From Symsagittifera roscoffensis (lineage: Eukaryota > Xenacoelomorpha > Acoela > Convolutidae), in assembly GCF_963678635.1 (NCBI RefSeq), contig NC_087069.1:32203710-32267709 (forward strand): a stretch of 64,000 bases of DNA, given 5' to 3'. Both the position numbers and the translations under genes were made by a program. Positions 22,560 through 35,340 of this stretch are shown one piece after another (positions within the stretch are counted from its first letter, which is position 1; every line of letters starts with the position of its first letter). The notes beneath the pieces were generated by a model. The model had not been told where the DNA came from, searched no databases, and saw nothing but the letters and a program-made list of their open reading frames with translations.

Positions 22560-23395
22560 TTTGGTTATTATCTTAACCAAAAATGCTTATCTTACAATTC
22601 CGTGCACCGAAAATGCTTAACATACACTTCCATACATCAAATGTATGGAAAAATGCTAGTCATACAATTTCAAATAAAGAACATTTTCTTAAAATGAAAA
22701 TTGTATGACTAGCACTTTTTGATGGCGACAAGAAAAACTTTTTTGGCAACAAAAAACAATTTTGAAATGACTCCAAAAAGTTTTTTTTCAACCCCAAACT
22801 TTCTAAACAAACAAACATTTTCAAAAAACTATTTGCATGCAAATCTTAATTTTTTGTCTGCATAACGTAGTCCTGGATACACAAGAATTGGATTTTTTTT
22901 TCAGTTTCTCTGGATAACTTTTTTCAAACAGGCTAAAAACTCCCATTTGTTTATATGGCATGATTATATATGCCTTAATCAATGTCTGATAATTTGAAAA
23001 CTCTAATTTTAACAATAATCATCTTTGAAAATTTAAAAGTTTAATGCTTTCAGTATATCATTTGTGAAAATAACTCTTACACAATTGAGGTCGCTCCCAA
23101 TGCATTGTAAATGCCAGACGATTAACCTTTTGGTGACTCTAGCTTTGAGTAAACCATGGTTTTAGTCACTTGTGTTAGGGCACGAACACATCCCAAAAAT
23201 TTTGAGAAATAAAAAAAAAAAAAAAAAACTTTCTGGTTAATGAAAAAATGCTTCTCCTACAATTTTCATGTATGAAAAAATGCTTACCTTAGAGTTTTCT
23301 CAACATTTTCTGTATCTATGGAATTGTACAAAATTGTATGATAAGCATTTTTTCCATATTTGAAAATTGTATGATAAGCATTTTTGTCAACCCAG
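22560..23395. repeat. Hairpin-forming repeats built on ATGCTTATCATACAATTT
   Basis: The word AAATGCT(T/A)(A/G)TCATACAATTT and its reverse complement alternate. The clearest hairpin pairs 22651-22670 with 22698-22717 (one mismatch). A smaller perfect one, CCATACAT-CAA-ATGTATGG, spans 22630-22648. A second cluster lies at 23240-23390, only 40 bases before the last exon of gene 1. A run of 19 A (23211-23229) lies between the clusters. Confidence 0.75.
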
Positions 23396-23434
23396 GTTTT
23401 GTGGATTTTTTAAATCATCTTTTCCAACTATTAG

Positions 23435-23602
23435 GGTCCAGTGATGTGTGAACTGGACGACATCTACCAGCCGGAAGTTTATGCACAGGAGAAGCTGAAG
23501 TTGCCGTCTCTGGAAGAGATTGCCAGACTGGCAGGCAGAAAGAACAGCCACGCCCACAAGAAGAGCAGTGTCAGCCCAGTAAAAGCCAATTTGGCTGCTT
23601 GA
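23435..23602 (+). CDS. Gene 1, terminal exon
   Basis: The acceptor CCAACTATTAG joins the previous exon in phase 0. The exon encodes 55 residues and ends with TGA at 23600-23602. The peptide opens GPVMCELDDIYQPEVYAQEK, continues with LKLPSLEEIARLAGRKN and ends in a basic, Ser-rich tail (HAHKKSSVSPVKANLAA). Codon use matches the other gene 1 exons. No AATAAA is seen in the next 300 bases; AATAAG occurs near 24049. The tandem duplication that starts at 23893 may have altered the 3' untranslated region. The four exons together give 192 residues of unknown family. Confidence 0.85.
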   Translation, partial: GPVMCELDDIYQPEVYAQEKLKLPSLEEIARLAGRKNSHAHKKSSVSPVKANLAA

Positions 23603-24149
23603 CATTCAACAACTTGATTTATTCAGATTTAAGAATATTGCAGTAAATTCGGGCTCGATTCGCCCACCCCCTTGTTTTCCAAACAGGCAACAGAATCTGT
23701 AGCGTTCAAGGTTCAAAATGGTTGAATTGTTGCAATTATGAGCAATTAACAAAGAAACTGTTGGTTGCTGGAGCGACAAATCAATGAAACAAGGATAATA
23801 ATTGTAAAATTCAACATGAGTAACAGATATTATAACTGTGCCTTTAAGATACCAAAGAGAGACGAAACAAAGATACGTTAAGTCAATTACTCGCCCGTTC
23901 GTTCGCATTGTTTCTAGGAAATGTGGAAATTTTTGAAGTGTTACCGAGCTGAGAAGAATTGCTTGCCATACGTTTTCATTCCATGAAAAAACGTTTATCA
24001 AACAATTTTAAACAGTTTTGTAGAAAAACAAGGCTGTGTGTTATTAGCAAAATAAGCTTTTTTCCGATACAATGAAAGTTTGGCAAAAAAAATCACGAAC
24101 TTATCTGCTTAATAATTGCATGATTGTTTTTTATTAAGTTTCATTATAT

Positions 24150-25630
24150 GGTAAAAATGCTGATTTTGCAATTAACACAAAATTTGTTGCTAAAGGCTTG
24201 AGCAAAAATGAGGGAAAGGATTTTCACGAAACGGTTTCGCCTGGAACTAAGATGTGGACCATAAGAAAAATTCTAAGCTTAGTTGTTCAAAATATGTGTG
24301 AGTTGAGACAGTTAGACATTGACACTTCAGACTTGAAAGCCAAACTAGATGAAGATGTTTTTATGAAGCAACCTGAAACTCTAAAAGGATATCTTGAGGG
24401 GTTAGGCTTTAAAAATCAGTTTTTGATGAGAGCTTGTTTGTTAGGAGGATGGAGGGAGAGAGAACGAAGGTTTAATTTGCTTATGGGGCAATGATATAGT
24501 GGTTTGTTGAGCGGACAAAAATTTCTGTAGCTGGTTTGAAAAAAATATCTCTGAAAAAAATATTATAAGCAGATAAGTGATCCTAATTAGTTTTAAGGAA
24601 TGCAAAATGATTACACAGAAAACCCAATTAGGATAAATCAGAAGAGATTTCTTTAAAAGTAGTTATCAAGTTTTAAGATGACCGAAGAAAAACCGATAAC
24701 AATCCCTCTTGGCAAACAAGAAAAATTGACAAAAAAGGTACTTCAGAACAAGAACAAGAAATAATATCACAAAATGTGACTAACCAGAACTTTTTGGTTG
24801 TCTTAATTACTTAGCTTTATCAAGTAGACCCAAGATTTTTTGTGCAGCAAACTTTTAAGTTCATTTGTGGGAAAACTCAGTTGAAAAGCATTGGAAAGCC
24901 GAGAAAAAATGTCTGAAATATCTGCTAGGAACAACAAGTTTACCTTGAGTAGATAGAAACGAAAACGCGTTGAGTCTTGTTAGCTATTCTGATGCGGACT
25001 GGGCTGGAAATATAATTGCTGAGATCGTTTTATGGTGTTTCCAAGGCCAAACTTTTTTTTGGTTCCATAGATATTCAATTCAACCATGGGGGCAATACCG
25101 ACTTATTTTTTCTTCAAAACCACCGCGTCAAACTGCGGAAGATCCTTTTTGTTACTAGTTATTGATATTAGATTTAGTTTTTCCGCAAAATATGTCTCAA
25201 CCGTGTCGTTATGTTGATTTGAATCAAATCTGGGTTGTTGAATATCTTCATGAACTGCAAGAAAGTTTGTTCGACATGCATATTGAGGGGTTTGTGTTTT
25301 ATTGAATCACCTACAAAATCAAACTGAACGCTGGACAAGATTTTGTGTTTCCAAGAAAAGCAATCCACTTGATATCCTTTGTCTTGTTTTATGCTGTTTC
25401 CAAGGCCAAACTTTCTTTTGGCTCCGTAGATATTCAAACCAACCATGGGGCAAAACCGACTTATTTTTTTTAAAATCAAACTGCGGAAGAGCCTTATTGT
25501 TACTAGTTATTGATATTAGATTTGGTATTTCCGCAAAATATGTCTCAACCGTGTCGTTATGTTGATTTGAATCAAATCTGGGTTGTTGAATATCTTCATG
25601 AACTGCAAGGAAGTTTGTTCGACATGCATA
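24150..25630 (+). pseudogene. Degenerate Ty1/copia pol (RT and RNase H), copy 1
   Basis: The first block reads KFVAKGLSKNEGKDFHETVS, then a Q(L)D(I) segment and DEDVFMKQPET, the order of copia reverse transcriptase. Further on, in another frame, come FGCLNYLALSSRPKI and KCLKYLLGTT, the region after the RT active site. Then SYSDADWAG marks RNase H. A KYVSTVSLC block followed by WVVEYLHELQ corresponds to the conserved AEY...L region. Stops and frameshifts separate all blocks, and the integrase and LTRs were not found. It cannot make a working protein. Confidence 0.85.
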
Positions 25631-26194
25631 TTGAGGGGTTGTAGATGTTTTGGAAAAGGTGATTTTTACTCTCAAATTAAGTGGAAGTTGTAATATTTCA
25701 GAAACGCAATTTCTGTAGGTTTTTGCAATTGCTCACTAAGTACCCAAATCTTCTTTTGTGGATGGATGTACTAGTTTAATTACCTGGATTTTCCTAACTT
25801 CCTCTATTTGTGACAGATTGCCCATCAGAGCTGATTTGAAATCTTATATTTGGTTAGCTTCTGGATTTTAGTTAATCAGAGCTCTGTGTTGTATTGGGAT
25901 GTGTGAGTCTCGAAACTGTTCATCTGACACTCAATAATTTGAATGCACTAAGCCCAATTCGTTAAGCTTCATCATTTTCATTATTACGTCAGTTAAATAT
26001 CGCTTTGTTCGTGTTTGATTTTTCCGTTTCAAATTGATATCTTGAATTTTGTACAATTTTTTCCCGTCAAAAGTCAAACAGCAGTAACTTATTTTTTTCA
26101 CAATAGTTTTCTCTGAATTTTAAATTATGATAACTTAGCTTAGAATATCATAATCAACATGTATATGAAACACATCTTATTTATCGAAAACAAC

Positions 26195-28061
26195 TCATCG
26201 AGTTAGTATCTTAAAGGTTGAAACAAGAAACTGGTTGTAAACTGTTGAGATCTCGTCTAGATAAATTCTGAACTGTTCCTGTTAGTTTTTTGTTCGACCG
26301 ATTACTGAGTATCCTCTTCGAAAAACTGTTTTATGTTCTGTCTTTGACTAAGTTTTTAAATAAGTTTTAGGCTTTAAATAAGTTTTTTAGTACCGGATAC
26401 TTTGTACTTCCTCGCAGTTTTTGTTCAGTAAACATTACTTCTACCGGATACTTGGTATCCTGGTTTCTTGCTGAAAATTAACATACCCGGATTAGTTTGT
26501 ATCAGAAGGAGAAATTTGTATTTCGTATCTTCCATTCTTCTTATGACACACAAAAAAGTTTGAAAATGGATTTTCCATGACATCGATGATTTTGCGTATG
26601 CGCGACGAATAACCGCAACAACATATTTAAGCTTTACAATGCTTGTTGATAAAAAATGTACACGCCAATTGTCAGTCTGTAAAATGTTTTTTAAAGGTTG
26701 AAGCGAGGGACAACTAAAAATTGGCTGTTTGGGTGTGTCGCATTCTAAAATACAAAAACAAGCGGGCGCATTCTCACGAAAAAAACCACCGCTTTTCGCG
26801 ATCTTTAAAAACAGCGTACGCAAAATTATAAAGAAAATTTTTCCCACACATCAAGCATTGAATTTTTCCACACTTCGTCTGTTAAATTAGTTAGTTCTTT
26901 CGAACACCGATAACCGCTTATAGCAAAAAGCAAGCGGAAAATTGGAGTTTGATAAAAACTACGTTTTTGTAAGCAGAAACAATAAGCATCGCGCAATTTT
27001 GTCTGCTGTGTTAGAATTGAACAGCTGTTTGTAAGATTTGAAAAAAATGCAATATCAATAGAAATGTTTTCAATTGAGATGTCCGTTTTTCTCAACACGT
27101 TTTTGACCTCTTTTGGGAATTTTAAGTCTGTTGGTAACAAATTATTTCGATTTGACATATCGGAAGCAATAAAACAGACAAATTCAGGAATGTAAAATTT
27201 GAGTTGTAGGCGTGATAAGCCTACAGCACCATCTAAATTAGGGTGGTATGATACTTTTTTTCCTTTTATCGAGTCTACTTGATTTTTTCAATTTTGCATT
27301 TAATAAATCTTCCCAGTTACTAACAGTTTCCAAATTAAATTATAGTATGACAAGCCATATGAAAAAATTCAGGGAGAACAAAGACTGACATTGTTAACCA
27401 CTTGGTTCTCAAAAATTTACCAAATTAAATTAAACTTCTATGTTTTTAAATTCGAGAACTTAATGTTATTTCAATATTTTTGATTTTGTAGGAAGTTTAA
27501 AACAAGACACCAAGTATTTTTGTTTCCTTGACTAATTTATAGGGTGATAAATCAGGTTTAGAAAGCAGTTCACTTTTACTTATGTTAAAAATCATTCGAG
27601 ATTGTTTGCAAAAGTTTTCGATTAAGTGCACTAATTTGCAAAAGTTTTCAACACATCGGATTTTGATTAGGCAGGTAATGTCGTCCGCATATGAAACTAG
27701 TGTAAGAAAGAATAGCCCAAAAACTTCAATTGTTTTTGTAAATTCAATTGCTTGAAGAGGGGGTTAGATAAAAAATATAAACAAAAAATGTGGAAGGAGG
27801 GCAACCTTGTCTTTTACCGCAAGGAATTTGAAGCTGGCTGATAAAAACTTTATCTCATTTAGTGCTTTTGAGTCTAAGTACAAAAATTCAATAGCTCTAA
27901 CGGAAAACTCAACCAGACTTAAACCATTCAGAATTTTGAGGAAACTTGATGTGTCAACTCTGTCAAATGGTTTAGAAAAGTCTACTTTTACTGCACATGA
28001 ACCTCGGTTAGCCAACCGTTCTGAAGTAATAGCTTTTTCAACTTTATTCTCATCGAGTTAG
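26195..28061 (-). pseudogene. Degenerate LINE reverse transcriptase, longest copy in duplication unit 1
   Basis: Read on the minus strand, the piece begins inside the RT. Motif A is VKVDFSKPFDRVD (near 27985). A frameshift precedes SYADDIT (motif C, 27680-27691), then NISKSELL and KILGVLF. A typical post-RT region (WLTMSVFVLPEF; SRLQLKFYIPEFVCF) follows. The C-terminus has a Cys-rich stretch (LECDTPKQPIFSCPSL) like the zinc-binding zf-RVT domain. The 3' end is near 26195 at the motif CTCATCGAG. Several stops and shifts; 5' truncated. Clade not resolved. Confidence 0.8.
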
Positions 28062-29600
28062 TATCCTAAATGTTGAAACAAGAAACTGGTTGTAAAGTAC
28101 TGAGATCTCGTCTAGATAATTTCTGAACTGTTCCTGTTAGTTTTTCATTCGACCGGATACTGAGTATCCTGGTCGAAAAACTGTTTTTTGTTCGCTTTTT
28201 GACTTGTGCTCTAAAAATATTTTTAGTACCAGTTACAGAGTATACTGGTACACAAGAAAAAAATATTTTGTACTTCTTAGCAGTTTTAGTTCAAAAACTC
28301 TGCTTTTACCAGATACTTAGTATCCTGTTTTCTTGCTGAAGTTCAACATAGCCGGGGTAGTTTGTATCATAAGGAGCGATTTGTATTTAGTTTCTTCCAT
28401 TCTCACCATGACACAAAAGTTTGCAAATGAATTTTCCATGACGTCGATGATTTTGCGTACGCGCGACGAATAACTGCAACAACATACTTAAGCCTTACAA
28501 TGTTTGTTGATAAAAAATTAACACGCCAATTGTCAGTCTGTAATATGTTTTTAAAAGGTTGAAGCGAGGGACAACTGAAAATTGGCTGTTTGAATGTTTC
28601 GCATTCTAACATAGAAAATAAACATTCAAGCGCAATCTCAAGAAAAAAACACCGTTTTTTGCTATCTGTAAAAACAGCGTACGCAAATTTTTTCAGAAAA
28701 ATTTTCCCACACATCAAGCATTGAATTTTTATAAACTTCGCCTATTAATTTAATTAATTCTTTTGAACAGCAATAACGGCTTACAGCAAAAAGCAGGCGG
28801 GAAATTGGAATTTGATGAAAGCTACAGTTTGTAAGCAGAATTAAAAAACATCGCGCAATTTTGTCTGTTGTGATACAATTGAACGACTGTTTGTAACATT
28901 TGAAAAAAATGCAATATCACTAAAAAAAATTTCGAGATGTTCGTTTTTTTTTCATTATGTTTCCGACTTCTTTTGGGAAACTAAAGCCTGTTGGTAACAA
29001 ACTGTTTCAATTTGACATATCGGAAGCAATAAAACAGACAATTTTAGGAATGTAATGTTTGAGCTGTAGGCGTGGTAAGCCTACAAACCATCTAAATTAG
29101 GGTGATATAAGACTTTTTTCCTTTTATCAAGTCTGCTTGATTTTTTCAATTTCGCATTTAATAAATCATCCCAGTTACTAACAGTTTCCAAAATAAACTT
29201 TAGTATGACAAGCCAAATGAAAAAATGTAGGGAGAACAAAGACTGACATTGTTAACCATTTGGTCCTCAAAAATTTACTAAGTAAAATTAAATCCCTATG
29301 TTTTTGAATTTGAGAAATCATTGTTATTTCAATATTTTTGAATTTTTAGGACGTATAAAACAAGACACCAAGTGTTTTTGTTTCCTTGACTGTTTTAAAG
29401 GGTGATAAATCAGGTTTAGAAAGCACTTCACTTTTACTTATGTTAATAATCATTCGAGTTTTTGCAAAAGTTTTCGATTAAGTGCAGTATTCTGCAAAAG
29501 TTTTCAACACATTGGATTTTGATTAGGTAGTTAACGTCGTCGGCATATAAAAAAAACGTTTTTTATTCTGTCTTCGACTTGTGCTTAAAACAAATTTTTT
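28062..29600 (-). pseudogene. Degenerate LINE, second piece in duplication unit 1
   Basis: Same family as the piece at 26195-28061. It starts (minus strand) near the RT motif C region and runs to a 3' end at CTCATCGAG (28053-28061), directly abutting the RT of the next copy. The best open part is 28403-28717, with the Cys-rich C-terminal segment. Its 3' part holds three short near-palindromes (28148-28177, about 28229 and 28313). Confidence 0.75.
28148..28177. repeat. 30-bp near-palindrome typical of the LINE 3' regions
   Basis: TTCGACCGGATACT and AGTATCCTGGTCGAA pair with one bulged base around a single central G. Related inverted repeats, all with GGATAC...GTATCC, recur 70-100 bases apart in each LINE piece (for example 33941-33970, 38177-38206, and near 26445, 29613, 35400, 37612). 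Confidence 0.8.
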
Positions 29601-29954
29601 GATACCGGATATAGAGTATCCTGGTAAACAAGAAAAATCTACTTTGTACTTTTTAGCAGTTTTTGTTCAAATTCATTATTTTTACCAGATACTTTTACCC
29701 GTTCGTTCGCATTGTTTCTAGGAAATGTGGCAGTTTTTGATGTGTTACCGAGCTGAGAAGAAATGCTTGCCATACGTTTTCATTCCATGAAAAAACGTTT
29801 ATCAAACAATTTTATACAGTTTTGTAGAAAAACAAGGCTGTGTGTTATTAGCAAAATAATTTTTTTTCCGATACAATGAAAGTTTGGCAAAAAACATCAC
29901 CAACTTATCTGCTTAATAATTGCATGATTGTTTTTTATTAGGTTTCAATATTTG

Positions 29955-31435
29955 GTAAAAATGCTGATTTTGCGATTAACACAAAATTTGTAGCTAAAGG
30001 CTTGAGCAAAAATGAGGGAAAGGATTTTCACGAAACGGTTTCGCCTGGAACTAAGATGTGGACCATAAGAAAAATTCTAAGCTTAGCTGTTCAAAATATG
30101 TGTGAGTTGAGACAGTTAGACTTTGACACTTCAGACTTGAAGCCAAACTAGATGAAGATGTTTTTATGAAGCAACCTGAAACTCTAAAAGGATATCTTGA
30201 GGGGTTAGGCTTTAAAAATCAGTTTTTGATGAGAGCTTGTTTATTAGGAGGATGGAGGGAGAGAGAACGAAGGTTTAATTTGCTTATCGGGCAATGATAT
30301 AGTGGTTTGTTGAGCGGACAAAAATTTCTGTAGCTGGTTTGAAAAAAATATCTCTGAAAAAAAATGTTATAAGCAGATAAGTGATCCTAAATAGTTTTAA
30401 GGAATGCAAAATGATTACACAGAAAACCCAATTAGGATAAATCAGAAGAGATTTTTTTGAAAGTAGTTATCAACTTTTAAGATGACCGAAGAAAAACCGA
30501 TAACAATCCCTCTTGGCAAACAAGAAAAATTGACAAAAAAGGTCCTTCAGAACAAGAACAAGAAATAATATCACAAAATGTGACTAACCAGAACTTTTTG
30601 GTTGTCTTAATTACTTAGCTTTATCAAGTAGACCCAAGATTTTTTGTGCAGCAAACTTTTAGGTTCATTTGTGGGAAAACTCAGTTGAAAAGCGTTGGAA
30701 AGCCGAGAAAAAATGTCTGAAATATCTGCTAAGAACAACAAGTTTACCTTGAGTAGATAGAAACGAAAAGGCGTTGAGTTTTGTTAGCTATTCTGATGCT
30801 GACTGGGCTGGAAATATAATTGCTGAAATCGTTTTATGGTGTTTCCAAGGCCAAACTTTTTTTTGGTTCCGTAGATATTCAAATCAACTATGGGGGCAAT
30901 ACCGACTTATTTTTTCTTCAAAACCACCGCGTCAAACTGCGGAAGATCCTTTTTGTTACTAGTTATTGATATTAGATTTGGTATTTCCGCGAAATATGTC
31001 TCAACCGTGTCGTTATGTTGATTTGAATCAAATCTGGGTTGTTGAATATCTTCATGAACTGCAAGAAAGTTTCTTCGACATGCATATTGAGGGGTTTGTG
31101 TTTTATTGAATCACCTACATAATCAAACTGAACGCTGGACAAGATTTTGTGTTTCCAAGAAAAGCAATCCACTTGATATCCTTTGTCTTGTTTTATGCTG
31201 TTTCCAAGGCCAAACTTTCTTTTGGCTCCGTAGATATTCAAACCAACCATGGGGGCAATACCGACTTATTTTTTTTAAAATCAAACTGCGGAAGAGCCTT
31301 ATTGTTACTAGTTATTGATATTAGATTTGGTATTTCCGCAAAATATGTCTCAACCGTGTCGTTATGTTGATTTGAATCAAATCTGGGTTGTTGAATATCT
31401 TCATGAACTGCAAGGAAGTTTGTTCGACATGCATA
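29955..31435 (+). pseudogene. Degenerate Ty1/copia pol, copy 2
   Basis: Near-identical to 24150-25630. It carries one extra frameshift: a lost A after GACTTGAA near 30139 breaks the RT frame that is open in copy 1. SYSDADWAG is kept (about 30789-30815). The additional lesion shows decay going on after the duplication, or a sequencing error. Confidence 0.85.
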
Positions 31436-31989
31436 TTGAGGGGTTGTAGATGTTTTGGAAAAGGTGATTTTTACTCTCAAATTAAGTGGAAGTTGTAATA
31501 TTTCAGAAACGCAATTTCTGTAGGTTTTTGCAATTGCTCACTAAGTACCCAAATCTTCTTTTGTGGATGGCTGAACTAGTTTAATTACATGGATTTTCCT
31601 CTATTTGTGACAGATTGCCCATCAGAGCTGATTTGAAATCTTATGTTTGGTTAGCTTCTGGATTTTAGTTAATCAGAGCTCTGTGTTGTATTGGGATGTG
31701 TGAGTCTCGAAACTGTTCATCTGACACTCAATAATTTGAATGCACTAAGCCCAATTCGTTAAGTTTCATCCTTTTCATTATTACGTCAGTTAAATATCGC
31801 TTTGTTCGTGTTTGATTTTTCCGTTTCAAATTGATATCTTGAATTTTGTACAATTTTTTCCCGTCAAAAGTCAAACAGCAGTAACTAATTTTTTTCAGAA
31901 TAGTTTTCTCTGAATTTTAAATTAAGATAACTTAGCTTAGAATATTATAATCAACATGTATATGAAACACATCTTATTTATCGAAAACA

Positions 31990-33850
31990 ACTCATCGAGT
32001 TAGTATCTTAAAGGTTGAAACAAGAAACTGGTTGTAAACTGTTGAGATCTCGTCTAGATAAATTCTGAACTGTTCCTATTAGTTTTTCGTTCGACCGATT
32101 ACTGAGTATCCTCTTCAAAAAACTGTTTTATGTTCTGTCTTTGACTAAGTTTTTAAATAAGTTTTAGGCTTTAAATAAGTTTTTTAGTACCGGATACTTT
32201 GTACTTCTTAGCAGTTTTAGTTCAAAAACTCTGCTTTTACCAGATACTTAGTATCCTGTTTTCTTGCTGAAGTTCAACATAGCCGGGGTAGTTTGTATCA
32301 TAAGGAGCGATTTGTATTTAGTTTCTTCCATTCTCACCATGACACAAAAGTTTGCAAATGGATTTTCCATGACGTCGATGATTTTGCGTATGCGCGACGA
32401 ATAACTGCAACAACATACTTAAGCCTTACAATGTTCGTTGATAAAAAATTAACACGCCAATTGTCAGTCTGTAATATGTTTTTAAAAGGTTGAAGCGAGG
32501 GATAACTGAAAATTGGCTGTTTGAATGTTTCGCATTCTAACATAGAAAATAAACATTCAGGCGCAATCTCAAGAAAAAAACACCGCTTTCTGCTATCTGT
32601 AAAAACAGCGTACGCAAGTTTTTTCAGAAAAATTTTCCCACACATCAAGCATTGAATTTTTATAAACTTCGCCTATTAATTTAATTAATTCTTTTGAACA
32701 GCGATAACGGCTTACAGCAAAAAGCAGGCGGGAAATTGGAATTTGATGAAAGCTACAGTTTGTAAGCAGAATTAAAAAACATCGCGCAATTTTGTCTGCT
32801 GTGTTATAATTGAACAGCTGTTTGTAAGATTTGAAAAAAATGCAATATCAATAGAAATGTTTTCAATTGAGATGTCCGTTTTTCTCAACACGTTTTTGAC
32901 CTCTTTTGGGAAACTTAAGTCTGTTGGTAACAAATTCTTTCGATTTGACATATCGGAAGCAATAAAACAGACAAAGTCAGGAACGTAAAATTTGAGTTGT
33001 AGGCGTGATAAGCCTACACCACCATCTAAAATAGTGTGGTATGATACTTTTTTTTCCTTTTATCGAGTCTACTTGATTTTTTCAATTTTGCATTTAATAA
33101 ATCTTCACAGTTACTAACAGTTTCCAAATTAAATTATAGTATGACAAGCCATATGAAAAAATTCAGGGAGAACAAAGACTGACATTGTTAACCACTTGGT
33201 TCTCAAAAATTTACCAATTTAAATTAAACTTCTATGTTTTTAATTTCGAGAACTTAATGTTATTTCAATATTTTTGATTTTGTAGGAAGTTTAAAACAAG
33301 ACACCAAGTATTTTTGTTTCCTTGACTAATTTATAGGGTGATAAACCAGGTTTAGAAAGCAGTTCACTTTTACTTATGTTAAAAATCATTCAAGATTGTT
33401 TGCAAAAGTTTTCGATTAAGTGCACTAATTTGCAAAAGTTTTCAACACATCGGATTTTGATTAGGCAGGTAATGTCGTCCGCATATGAAACTAGTGTAAG
33501 AAAGAATAGCCCAAAAACTTCAATTGTTTTTGTAAATTCAATTGCTTGAAGAGGGGGTTAGATAAAAAACATAAACAAAAATGTGGAAAGAGGGCAACCT
33601 TGTCTTTTACCGCAAGGAATTTGAAGCTGGCTGATAAAAACTTTATCTCATTTAGTGCTTTTGAGTCTAAGTACAAAAATTCAACAGCTCTAACGGAAAA
33701 CTCAACCAGACTTAAACCATTCAGAATTTTGAGGAGACTTGATGTGTCAACTCTGTCAAATGGTTTAGAAAAGTCTACTTTTACTGCACATGAACCTCGG
33801 TTAGCCAACCGTTCTGAAGTAATAGCTTTTTCAACTTTATTCTCATCGAG
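31990..33850 (-). pseudogene. Degenerate LINE reverse transcriptase, duplication unit 2
   Basis: Counterpart of 26195-28061. Motif A is retained (VKVDFSKPFDRVD in the frame 33808-33491) and a YADD-coding stretch lies near 33475. The C-terminal segment (32648-32334) is open for 104 codons. Confidence 0.8.
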
Positions 33851-35340
33851 TTAGTATCCTAAATGTTGAAACAAGAAACTGGTTGTAAAGTACTGAGATC
33901 TCGTCTAGATAATTTCTGAACTGTTCCTGTTAGTTTTTCATTCGACCGGATACTGAGTATCCTGGTCGAAAAACTGTTTTTTGTTCGCTTTTTGACTTGT
34001 GCTCTAAAAATATTTTTAGTACCAGTTACAGAGTATACTGGTACACAAGAAAAAAATATTTTGTACTTCTTAGCAGTTTTAGTTCAAAAACTCTGCTTTT
34101 ACCAGATACTTAGTATCCTGTTTTCTTGCTGAAGTTCAACATAGCCGGGGTAGTTTGTATCATAAGGAGCGATTTGTATTTAGTTTCTTCCATTCTCACC
34201 ATGACACAAAAGTTTGCAAATGGATTTTCCATGACGTCGATGATTTTGCGTATGCGCGACGAATAACTGCAACAACATACTTAAGCCTTACAATGTTCGT
34301 TGATAAAAAATTAACACGCCAATTGTCAGTCTGTAATATGTTTTTAAAAGGTTGAAGCGAGGGACAACTGAAAATTGGCTGTTTGAATGTTTCGCATTCT
34401 AACATAGAAAACAAACATTCAGGCGCAATCTCAAGAAAAAAACACCGCTTTCTGCTATCTGTAAAAACAGCGTACGCAAGTTTTTTCAGAAAAATTTTCC
34501 CACACATCAAGCATTGAATTTTTATAAACTTCGCCTATTAATTTAATTAATTCTTTTGAACAGCGATAACGGCTTACAGCAAAAACCAGGCGGGAAATTG
34601 GAATTTGATGAAAGCTACAGTTTGTAAGCAGAATTAAAAAACATCGCGCAATTTTGTCTGCTGTGATACAATTGAACGACTGTTTGTAACATTTGAAAAA
34701 AATGCAATATCACTAAAAATTTTTTTGAGATGTTCGTTTTTTTTTCATTATGTTTCCGACTTCTTTTGGGAAACTAAAGCCTGTTGGTAACAAACTGTTT
34801 CAATTTGACATATCGGAAGCAATAAAACAGACAGTTGTAGGATTGTAATGTTTGAGCTGTAGGCATGGTAAGCCTACAAACCATCTAAATTAGGGTGATA
34901 TAAGACTTTTTCCCTTTTATCATCTGCTTGATTTTTTCAATTTCGCATTTAATAAATCATCCCAGTTACTAACGGTTTCCAAAATAAACTTTAGTATGAC
35001 AGGCCAAATGAAAAAATGTAGGGAGAACAAAGACTGACATTGTTAACCACTTGGTCCTCAAAAATTTACTAAGTAAAATTAAATCCCTATGTTTTTGAAT
35101 TTGAGAAATCATTGTTATTTCAATATTTTCGAATTTTTAGGACGTATAAAACAAGACACCAAGTGTTTTTGTTTCTTTGACTGTTTTAAAGGGTGATAAA
35201 TCAGGTTTAGAAAGCACTTCACTTTTACTTATGCTAATAATCATTCGAGTTTTTTTTGCAAAAGTTTTCGATTAAGTGCAGTAACCTGCAAAAGTTTTCA
35301 ACACATTGGATTTTGATTAGGTAGGTAATGTCGTCGGCAT
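33851..35340 (-). pseudogene. Degenerate LINE, second piece in duplication unit 2
   Basis: Counterpart of 28062-29600, with the same head-to-tail junction at CTCATCGAG near 33850. The C-terminal segment is open at 34510-34196. Confidence 0.75.

Larger units (their letters stand above)
11971..23434 (+). other. Last intron of gene 1, 11.5 kb, repeat-filled
   Basis: GT...TTAG intron whose two borders join in phase 0. Contents in order: a short MITE-like piece, the fold-back element with a nested second transposon, a half copy of that transposon (13650-13858), an unexplained block (13859-14640), a 160-bp tandem repeat, a 6-kb satellite array, and hairpin-rich sequence (22560-23395). Two minus-strand ORFs at 13880-14404 show no recognisable domain. 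Confidence 0.8.
23893..29698. repeat. 5.8-kb tandem duplication, copy 1
   Basis: The word CCCGTTCGTTCGCATTGTTT starts both copies (23893 and 29699), giving a period of 5806 bp. The same order of copia remnant, spacer and two LINE pieces is found in each copy, with only a few percent difference. The copy contains no host gene. Confidence 0.85.

Noticed and set aside
23606-24001. A 131-codon minus-strand frame directly after the gene 1 stop
   Set aside because: It crosses the border of the 5.8-kb duplication and is not kept in the second copy; no recognisable features.
25174-25675. Minus-strand ORFs of 101 and 118 codons within the copia remnants
   Set aside because: The plus strand of the same bases gives the recognisable RNase H and AEY-like blocks, so the minus ORFs are shadows.
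25700-26180. Possible copia Gag-pre-integrase remnant on the minus strand (LTFDGKKLYKIQ)
   Set aside because: The similarity is too short, and its strand disagrees with the copia RT and RNase H.
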